Part shown: positions 1 through 4,525 of the stretch, in pieces | Layout of the letters: each line of letters begins with the position of its first letter | How positions within the stretch are numbered: the stretch's first letter is position 1 | The notes under the pieces: model-generated | The model's input: only the letters and a program-made list of their open reading frames with translations | The model's database searches: none | Told to the model about the DNA's origin: nothing | Program-made: the position numbers and the translations under genes | Virus record (IMG/VR): IMGVR_UViG_3300030380_003005 | Coordinates: 1 to 20,039 of that record | Reading direction: 5' to 3' (one strand) | Origin: a virus | DNA: 20,039 nucleotides

Positions 1-67
1 TATAATCCTGATACACCATGAGATCCACGAAGGCCTCTTGTCGTTTCGTTAGTTTTTTACTCTTCAT
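1..67 (-). CDS. Probable terminase small subunit, N-terminus only (gene runs off the left edge)
   Basis: The ATG at 67-65 opens a frame that stays open to the window edge and gives 22 residues, with the core LTKRQEAFVDL. This resembles the start of many phage small terminase subunits (Terminase_2 type), which begin with a helix of the form L-T-x-K-Q-E-x-F-V and bind packaging sites on phage DNA. A weak GGAAAA purine run lies just upstream of the ATG. The frame overlaps the end of the adenine methyltransferase gene by 11 bases, as is usual for translationally coupled phage genes. The call rests on one short motif, so another HTH-type protein remains possible. The sequence left of the window would settle it. 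Confidence 0.45.
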   Translation of the reverse strand, partial: MKSKKLTKRQEAFVDLMVYQDY

Positions 68-512
68 TATTTTTTTTTCCAAAAATTACAACCATGCTAT
101 CGTGCATCGGTCTATTATTTTTTGTTTCATTAAATACTTTTACACCAAAATTATTTATTCCAATAAAAGCAATTCGACCTTTAACAAATCTAATTTCTTT
201 TGCGTTAGGTTGAATGTAATCATGAAACAAAACACTACTGGTTCTAACAGGTAAAAGCATAACGCACAATTTTTCTTTTTTAGATTCATCAATAGCTTTT
301 TTAACAAAAGCATCTTTTAACTTTTGTGAATATGGAGGATTGACAAAATTTCTTTTTCCCCAATCGATTAATAACCCATCTCTTTCTGGGGTAATTTTAT
401 CAAAGTAAATAGGACAAGGATCAAAATCAAAATTAAACTCTTTATCTAATTCATCATAAAAATATTTTGGAGTTTGCCAATGATCACTAGTGTTTCTATT
501 TTCATTTTTCAT
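57..512 (-). CDS. Phage DNA N-6-adenine methyltransferase (Dam-type, PF05869-like), 151 aa
   Basis: This is probably an orphan phage adenine methyltransferase that transfers a methyl group from S-adenosylmethionine to adenine N6 in DNA. The order of motifs fits the small phage Dam family: W-Q-T-P at residues 12-15, a DFDPCP block at about 29-34, the catalytic NPPYS at 58-62, then the CVMLLPVRTSS strand and an FVKGRI strand. The length matches the compact family, which has no separate large target-recognition domain. No restriction partner is adjacent, so a role in protecting phage DNA or in regulation is more likely than a restriction pair. The start codon has no close Shine-Dalgarno site. 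The nearest (AAGG, 535-538) is 22 bases away across three ATTTTTT units. The recognition sequence cannot be read from the protein. Confidence 0.85.
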   Translation of the reverse strand: MKNENRNTSDHWQTPKYFYDELDKEFNFDFDPCPIYFDKITPERDGLLIDWGKRNFVNPPYSQKLKDAFVKKAIDESKKEKLCVMLLPVRTSSVLFHDYIQPNAKEIRFVKGRIAFIGINNFGVKVFNETKNNRPMHDSMVVIFGKKNNEE

Positions 513-531
513 TTTTTATTTTTTATTTTTT
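511..531. repeat. Three tandem copies of ATTTTTT at a gene start
   Basis: Three perfect ATTTTTT units lie between the start codon of the leftward adenine methyltransferase gene and the nearest Shine-Dalgarno-like AAGG. On the coding strand the segment reads as A-runs leading into ATG. A change in copy number would move the Shine-Dalgarno-like site by 7 bases relative to the start. Confidence 0.7.
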
Positions 532-571
532 CTACCTTATATCTTTGTTTAAAATTTGTTTATCCTTTGTA

Positions 572-640
572 TCTCTAGAGAACCTATCTCTATCAAAGAT
601 TGGGTGCGTCTAGCTACCCATCTATAGTTCTCTATAGAGA
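572..640. repeat. Long imperfect inverted repeat (possible cruciform or RNA hairpin)
   Basis: TCTCTAGAGAAC at 572-583 is answered by GTTCTCTATAGAGA at 627-640, with only a TA inserted. The pairing continues inward through CTAT and ATAG with one bulge, and an inner TGGGT...ACCCA stem lies at 601-605 and 616-620. Each outer arm is also a palindrome by itself (TCTCTAGAGA and TCTCTATAGAGA). On the leftward strand there is no T-run directly after the structure, so it is not a standard intrinsic terminator. Confidence 0.65.
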
Positions 641-830
641 TGCACATGCGCACAGCTGCACACCCTTGTAACCATGCGCCTTTCAGAGGTGCATGTGCGT
701 ATGTGCAGGCATGTGCAATTGCACAACCGCACAGACCCCTAAATCGCATAAGAATGCACCCTCCCAAGGGGTATGTGCAATTTGCCCTTTTGCCATTGCA
801 CAACCGTTTACACACATCGATCATGCATTC
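641..830. repeat. TGCA-rich iteron-like block
   Basis: Ten TGCA tetramers fall in about 190 bases, at 641, 657, 690, 704, 714, 720, 755, 776, 797 and 824. G(C/T)ATGTGC(A/G) occurs four times (691, 699, 710, 771). ATTGCACAACCG is repeated exactly at 718-729 and 795-806. TGTGCAATTGCACA at 712-725 is a perfect 14-base palindrome, and TGTGCAA (774-780) faces TTGCACA (796-802). The block looks like protein-binding iterons or an origin. No known origin family was recognised. Confidence 0.55.
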
Positions 831-864
831 ATACATACATCTAAATATACACGCATCCCATGAT

Positions 865-1374
865 TTATTTAGCAACATTTGTTCTCTCCAGATTATTTAT
901 TACAACCACCATTAAAGGTCTTAGGTATCCTGTCTTGGGTGCAATGTCATCATCGGTGTTAAATCTGTACCCATATGGGCCTTTAGGTTTCTCTAAAAAT
1001 CTAAGCTGAACATTATCTCTAGGCTTGTGTTCTTTTGCATTCCAAAAATACTGATGAAAGTACACAGAGTTTGTTGAAGCTGGCAACAAAAAAACACACA
1101 AGCATTGAGACTCTGAAGCTTTCTTAACAAACTTGGGTATGTATCTATCATACATAGGATGACAATATATAGTTTCATGATCCCAATCTTGCAGCAAAGC
1201 ATCTTGTTCTTTTGTCCAATACCTATCTACTAAATGATTTTTATCTGAAGCACATGCATCTACTGTAAAGTCAAACTCTTGCGATAAGTCTTCCCAGATT
1301 TCTTTGGGTGTGCGTATGTATTCCATAGGCAGAAGCTGTTTATCTTTAGCCAGTAAATTATAATGCTCTTTCAT
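865..1374 (-). CDS. Divergent Dam-type adenine methyltransferase homologue with altered catalytic motif, 169 aa
   Basis: This is a relative of the small phage N6-adenine methyltransferases and shares its layout with the gene at 57-512: R-T-P at residues 21-23, FDFTVDACAS at 34-43, a CVFLLPASTNS strand and an LRFLEKPKG strand. Where active enzymes have NPPY or DPPY, it reads CHPMYD (71-76). The catalytic Asn/Asp is therefore His and the second Pro is Met. It may be catalytically dead, may only bind DNA, or may have changed chemistry or substrate. The start at 1374 is chosen because a strong AGGAGGAG Shine-Dalgarno sits 6-7 bases upstream. It overlaps the end of the cytosine methyltransferase gene by 17 bases, which suggests coupled translation. 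Confidence 0.7.
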   Translation of the reverse strand: MKEHYNLLAKDKQLLPMEYIRTPKEIWEDLSQEFDFTVDACASDKNHLVDRYWTKEQDALLQDWDHETIYCHPMYDRYIPKFVKKASESQCLCVFLLPASTNSVYFHQYFWNAKEHKPRDNVQLRFLEKPKGPYGYRFNTDDDIAPKTGYLRPLMVVVINNLERTNVAK

Positions 1375-3241
1375 TTCTCTCCTCCTCTTCCAAGATAGCA
1401 AGGCCAATGTTGTATATGACTTGAGGCACAATAGAATTACCCAATGCTTTGAGTCGATTGACGCGTTCAGGGATGCCTGTTGCTACTCTTGGGATGTTGG
1501 GCTCTCGCTCGAATCCGAGATGTCCGTCCAGCCTTGCGGATATCCCATCAGCCATTCCACCCACTCCGGGTTCAGTGTGCCCTTGCCCGGTTTGTCCTTG
1601 ACTGCCATCGTCAGTCCCACTTGCTTGCCCTTCGCTAGCCTTCTCTGTATTGCTGGGTCGCTCATGTTCCCCCTGTCCCTGTTGTCCGAGGCGTTCGGTG
1701 TTGGCCACATCTTCTGCTCGATTGCCACTCGCTCCTCCAAGTTCCCCTTGTAGCCCCTGTCGTTGTTGTCCATCGCATTGACCACTGTGTCCATTGTCAT
1801 CGACATTCCTATCGAGCTCCTTGGCGTGGGATACATCTTGCTCTTGACTGCTCCTGCCAGCTTGCTCTTCTTGGCTAGCTTCTCGTAGTCCGTGTTCTCC
1901 CCTGTGTCCTTCCAGTCTCTGGCCGCTGGAGTTGGGAACATCTTGCCCGGATCCTTCTGCACTGCGTGCCTCAGAGCGAACTGAAGATTGATCCCCTCTT
2001 CTTTCTTTTTCTTCGCCCTTTTCTCCCAAGCTTCTAGTGTTTCGCTTTGATTCGCTAGATGATCTGAGTGTTGAGGAGTTGGGAACATCTTTTGATTCTG
2101 CCATTCTATTGACTGAAGAGTTGTCATCTCCTTGTCGTACTTGAGATCCTTCAAGTGAGGCTTGATTGTTTCCCAATCCTCGATTGACGGATGACTGAAC
2201 CCTGCTTTGTCCTTCCTGAACCAATGTTCGATTGTTGTCTTCTTGATGTCCGTCTTCTCTGCTAGTTCCTTGATTGTTGTCTGACTCCTTAGATACTTCA
2301 CAAACTTCTGCTGCTCTGGAAGATGAGGTCTCTCCACCATCTGATGATCTTGATAGAGTTCCATCAGCTCTGGATTCTTGAGAATCTCTTCCATCATGAT
2401 CCTGTCTGCTAATGTCTTTTGTATCGGTTGACCTGATGCCCTGTGTGTCTTGCCCTGTAGCATCTTCGTTGCATGCTTCAATGAGTCCTCCTTCGAGTCC
2501 ATTGTCGTTGGAGTTGGCCACATCAGATCTGGATGTGCCACCTGATCGTTCAAGCTGATTGGCATTCCCTTGTCCAACTTCATCTGCATTCTCTCCTTGC
2601 TCGATCCTCCCCTGCCGCAATGCGCGTCCGGGGTTCTCCATATCACTTGCTCCCTCAGATTCGAGCACCCTCCCTTCTTCGCTTCGTCTGACAGCTCCTC
2701 CTTTTTTCTCACTTGATTCACTCTCAATCCGTCCATCGCTTGAGGCGTTGCCCATAAACTTTCCGAGGATCCAGATTCGATCTCTTCGATGGGGCGCTTC
2801 GACACTGCAAGCTGGAATAATAAACGATTGCGTGGCGTAACCTTGGGCTTCCAAGTCAAGACACACATCATCGAGTGCCACATTGACGAAGCCACCAACG
2901 TTTTCGACAATGACCCAAGAGGGTTTTTTGTGTTTAATAATTTCATACATGTACGGCCAGAGGTGTCTGTCATCTTCCTTGCCTTTTTTCTTGCCTGCAA
3001 CACTGAACGGTTGGCACGGGATGCCTCCGCAGATGAGGTCGAAGTCTTGAATAATTCTTTCTGGTTCATTGCCTATCTCCTTTAGATCTTTATATATTGG
3101 CACATCTGGCCAATGTTTATTTAATACTTTACGACAGAAATCATCAAACTCACAGAAAGCAACAGTGTCAAAGCCACCTGTTGATTCTAATCCTAAGCTG
3201 AATCCTCCTATCCCGGAACAGATATCTAGTATCCTAATCAT
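1358..3241 (-). CDS. dcm: DNA cytosine-C5 methyltransferase with a long low-complexity insert, 627 aa
   Basis: The enzyme should methylate cytosine C5 in DNA using S-adenosylmethionine. Clear family motifs are the DICSGIGG SAM loop (motif I, 6-13), GGIPCQPFSVAG with nucleophile Cys76 (motif IV), ENV at 113-115 (motif VI), RRDRIW at 152-157 (motif VIII) and LGNSIVPQV near 600-608 (motif X). Residues from about 161 to 584, where the target-recognition domain should lie, are a Ser/Gly/Gln/Glu/Asp/Arg-rich low-complexity stretch with repeated D-V-[PA]-N-[ST] phrases. The whole protein is about twice the usual family length. This stretch is the out-of-frame shadow of a second protein (1483-3069). 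GGGAGGG lies before the ATG, which overlaps the preceding small gene by 8 bases. Base composition is visibly more GC-rich than the neighbours. How DNA is recognised without a normal domain is open. Confidence 0.9.
   Translation of the reverse strand: MIRILDICSGIGGFSLGLESTGGFDTVAFCEFDDFCRKVLNKHWPDVPIYKDLKEIGNEPERIIQDFDLICGGIPCQPFSVAGKKKGKEDDRHLWPYMYEIIKHKKPSWVIVENVGGFVNVALDDVCLDLEAQGYATQSFIIPACSVEAPHRRDRIWILGKFMGNASSDGRIESESSEKKGGAVRRSEEGRVLESEGASDMENPGRALRQGRIEQGENADEVGQGNANQLERSGGTSRSDVANSNDNGLEGGLIEACNEDATGQDTQGIRSTDTKDISRQDHDGRDSQESRADGTLSRSSDGGETSSSRAAEVCEVSKESDNNQGTSREDGHQEDNNRTLVQEGQSRVQSSVNRGLGNNQASLEGSQVRQGDDNSSVNRMAESKDVPNSSTLRSSSESKRNTRSLGEKGEEKERRGDQSSVRSEARSAEGSGQDVPNSSGQRLEGHRGEHGLREASQEEQAGRSSQEQDVSHAKELDRNVDDNGHSGQCDGQQRQGLQGELGGASGNRAEDVANTERLGQQGQGEHERPSNTEKASEGQASGTDDGSQGQTGQGHTEPGVGGMADGISARLDGHLGFEREPNIPRVATGIPERVNRLKALGNSIVPQVIYNIGLAILEEEERNERAL
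1483..3069 (-). CDS. Protein nested in the cytosine methyltransferase gene: aromatic-x-T-P repeats and HTH-like segment, 528 aa
   Basis: This frame lies wholly inside the methyltransferase gene, on the same strand but in another frame. Its ATG has an AAAGGAG Shine-Dalgarno 7-8 bases upstream, sitting within methyltransferase codons. The product looks ordered. Seven units begin with an aromatic-x-T-P tetrad (WATP near 105, WRTP near 143, WPTP near 184, FPTP near 327, FPTP near 376, YPTP near 412, WPTP near 453), most followed by a D or S a few residues later. TIKELAEKTDIKKTTIEHWF, at about 263-285, looks like a helix-turn-helix. The end (503-520) reads NPEWVEWLMGYPQGW. I recall similar tails in proteins found with phage cytosine methyltransferases, often left as hypothetical or labelled methyltransferase. 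A DNA-recognition partner supplied in trans is my inference. The alternative is that only the outer frame is translated. Confidence 0.65.
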   Translation of the reverse strand: MNQKELFKTSTSSAEASRANRSVLQARKKARKMTDTSGRTCMKLLNTKNPLGSLSKTLVASSMWHSMMCVLTWKPKVTPRNRLLFQLAVSKRPIEEIESGSSESLWATPQAMDGLRVNQVRKKEELSDEAKKGGCSNLREQVIWRTPDAHCGRGGSSKERMQMKLDKGMPISLNDQVAHPDLMWPTPTTMDSKEDSLKHATKMLQGKTHRASGQPIQKTLADRIMMEEILKNPELMELYQDHQMVERPHLPEQQKFVKYLRSQTTIKELAEKTDIKKTTIEHWFRKDKAGFSHPSIEDWETIKPHLKDLKYDKEMTTLQSIEWQNQKMFPTPQHSDHLANQSETLEAWEKRAKKKKEEGINLQFALRHAVQKDPGKMFPTPAARDWKDTGENTDYEKLAKKSKLAGAVKSKMYPTPRSSIGMSMTMDTVVNAMDNNDRGYKGNLEERVAIEQKMWPTPNASDNRDRGNMSDPAIQRRLAKGKQVGLTMAVKDKPGKGTLNPEWVEWLMGYPQGWTDISDSSESPTSQE

Positions 3242-3458
3242 TTGTTTCCCTCCCTTTAAACCACATGCGTGTGCAATATCTTCTGATGATTGCTACCACT
3301 GTTAACACCCCAGCTTGTGCCACTGAGATGATCAATGCATTCTGCGTGAACATCAAGCATATTGTCAGCACCACCCACACCAAGGGTAGATTGATTGCTG
3401 TGCCCATAAACGTATCAGCCATTGATTCTTTGAGTGCTGCTTTGTCTAACTTAATCAT
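3234..3458 (-). CDS. Small two-helix membrane protein, 74 aa
   Basis: This is a short hydrophobic protein with two likely membrane helices, at about residues 20-38 (INLPLVWVVLTICLMF) and 40-58 (LIISVAQAGVLTVVAII). The basic tail IIRRYCTRMWFKGR suggests the C-terminus lies in the cytoplasm. It resembles small two-helix phage proteins of the DUF7220 type, from memory and not from a search. The function is unknown. It overlaps both neighbours by 8 bases (the ATG lies within the end of the PAPS-reductase-like gene, and its stop lies within the start of the cytosine methyltransferase gene). It lacks a clear Shine-Dalgarno site, so translation is probably coupled to the gene before it. Confidence 0.7.
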   Translation of the reverse strand: MIKLDKAALKESMADTFMGTAINLPLVWVVLTICLMFTQNALIISVAQAGVLTVVAIIRRYCTRMWFKGRETND

Positions 3459-4296
3459 GACAAAAACAAGTCATCTGTTCATCGAACATGTCTTGCTCCT
3501 CATAGTGAGGTTGCTTGCTTATATCTAGAAGCTTGATGTAGTTGTCGCTGTCCTTCCTGAAGGTAGCGCCAGCATCTTTGCCAAACTTCTGCTCTTGTTT
3601 TATCCACCAGTCTGCCATCTCTGGCCTTTCCTTTAAGAGTTTGATCTTGGTATCCTTGCCCTTGAGAAAACATAAGTCACAGTTACCAGCCAATGTTTTG
3701 CCACTGAAGTTTGTTAGATTCAAATCAAAGTTTTGTTTCTCCCAGAAATCCGTCACATCTTTTACATCATGCTTGGCATGATACATAGGCAAGACATTCT
3801 CCCATGGGTTGTTCTGTCTCATGGCGCTTGACACTCTTCGAGGCTCATCGTATCTAAGGCCTATCACGTTGTACCAAGTCTTGTGTCCTTTCAACTTGCG
3901 CATGAACCTTGACATGACTTTGACCTTGAGTTCACTGGTGCAGAACCTGGCCACAGGATTGGGTAAATATTTTCTTCTATCAATTAAAGCTTCAAAAGGT
4001 TCACCATTTCTGCTTGCTGTTTCGTAGGTGACTTCTTTGGTGCGATAGACAGGACGCTCTTCACCAAAGTACAACTCCAACCAATGTATCTTCACGCCCC
4101 ACTTCTGTCCTATCTCATGTACAAAGTCCAATGTTTCCGGGGCTTCCTTGCCTGTGTTAGCAAAGGTAACGTATATATCTTCAGGCAATGTTCCACCATG
4201 CGCTTGAATAATATTCCATAGCATGAACCCGGAAGTTCGACCACCACTAAAGCTAATCAAAGCTGGCCCTGCTATCTTGTAAGGATTAGACTCCAT
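3451..4296 (-). CDS. PAPS reductase / DndC-like ATP-pyrophosphatase family protein, 281 aa
   Basis: The fold is the adenine nucleotide alpha-hydrolase type. SFSGGRTS at residues 15-22 is the PP-loop that binds ATP or PAPS, followed by FANTGKEAPETLDFV. True PAPS reductases make sulfite. DndC, a relative, activates sulfur for DNA phosphorothioation and carries an iron-sulfur cluster. Here Cys119 (in RFCTSELK), the pair Cys206/Cys209 (NCDLC) and C277/C279 (CFC) at the extreme end could ligate a cluster, which favours a DndC-like or tRNA-thiolation-like role over simple sulfate reduction. No dndD/E homologue is visible, so phosphorothioation is unproven. The ATG at 4296 follows GAGAGA. An upstream in-frame TTG at 4308 is less likely. 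It lies between replication and methyltransferase genes in one tightly overlapping operon. Confidence 0.75.
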   Translation of the reverse strand: MESNPYKIAGPALISFSGGRTSGFMLWNIIQAHGGTLPEDIYVTFANTGKEAPETLDFVHEIGQKWGVKIHWLELYFGEERPVYRTKEVTYETASRNGEPFEALIDRRKYLPNPVARFCTSELKVKVMSRFMRKLKGHKTWYNVIGLRYDEPRRVSSAMRQNNPWENVLPMYHAKHDVKDVTDFWEKQNFDLNLTNFSGKTLAGNCDLCFLKGKDTKIKLLKERPEMADWWIKQEQKFGKDAGATFRKDSDNYIKLLDISKQPHYEEQDMFDEQMTCFCHD

Positions 4297-4525
4297 AGAT
4301 TCTCTCAACTTGTCCCATTAAATCTTCGTGTGCGTTGTGCAAAAAATCTCTTTGCTCATAATAATTTTTATTTGTTTCTTGGGTTTTTATAAGCTGTCTT
4401 TGCAATCTTCCAATCAAGCGAGCTAGATCTAGCTTCTTATCAGCAACCACTGCAAGCTGATGTTTGACCATCAACTCCAAGACCTCTTCAATCGGATCTG
4501 TTATTGTCTCTAAGTTATCCATCAT
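4286..4525 (-). CDS. Small charged helical protein, 79 aa, unknown function
   Basis: I do not recognise this protein. It is nearly all helical in appearance, with a likely coiled coil across residues 15-60 (IEEVLELMVKHQLAVVADKK followed by LARLIGRLQRQLIKTQ) and no membrane segment. It starts in GGGAGGATGATG. The Shine-Dalgarno touches the first ATG, so the second ATG (4522) is an equally good start. It overlaps the end of the primase-helicase gene by 11 bases and the next gene by the same amount, and belongs to the same leftward operon. Such small proteins next to replicative helicases are sometimes accessory factors, but nothing here shows that. Confidence 0.65.
   Translation of the reverse strand: MMDNLETITDPIEEVLELMVKHQLAVVADKKLDLARLIGRLQRQLIKTQETNKNYYEQRDFLHNAHEDLMGQVERIYGV

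Larger units (their letters stand above)
513..864. other. 352-base non-coding segment between the two adenine-methyltransferase genes
   Basis: No convincing gene lies here. The frames that stay open are Cys/His/Ala-rich translations of the TGCA repeats. From the methyltransferase start at 512 rightward it holds the ATTTTTT tandem, an AT-rich stretch, a long imperfect inverted repeat (572-640) and a TGCA/GTGCA-rich block (641-830). Both flanking genes read leftward, so any transcript through this segment would be the untranslated leader of the 57-512 gene. No convincing sigma70 promoter or DnaA box was found on the leftward strand. Candidate roles are a replication origin, a regulatory site or a structured leader. 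Confidence 0.6.

Noticed and set aside
641-830. CRISPR array in the TGCA repeat block
   Set aside because: The repeats are short, irregularly spaced and partly inverted, with no uniform spacers and no cas genes beyond a Cas4-like nuclease fold elsewhere.
549-915. Open frames on both strands in the gap between the adenine-methyltransferase genes (109 and 91 codons)
   Set aside because: The translations are Cys/His/Ala-rich, follow the TGCA repeats, lack ribosome sites and overlap each other on opposite strands.
2559-3305. Rightward open frames opposite the cytosine methyltransferase gene
   Set aside because: They are antisense shadows of a region already coding in two leftward frames.
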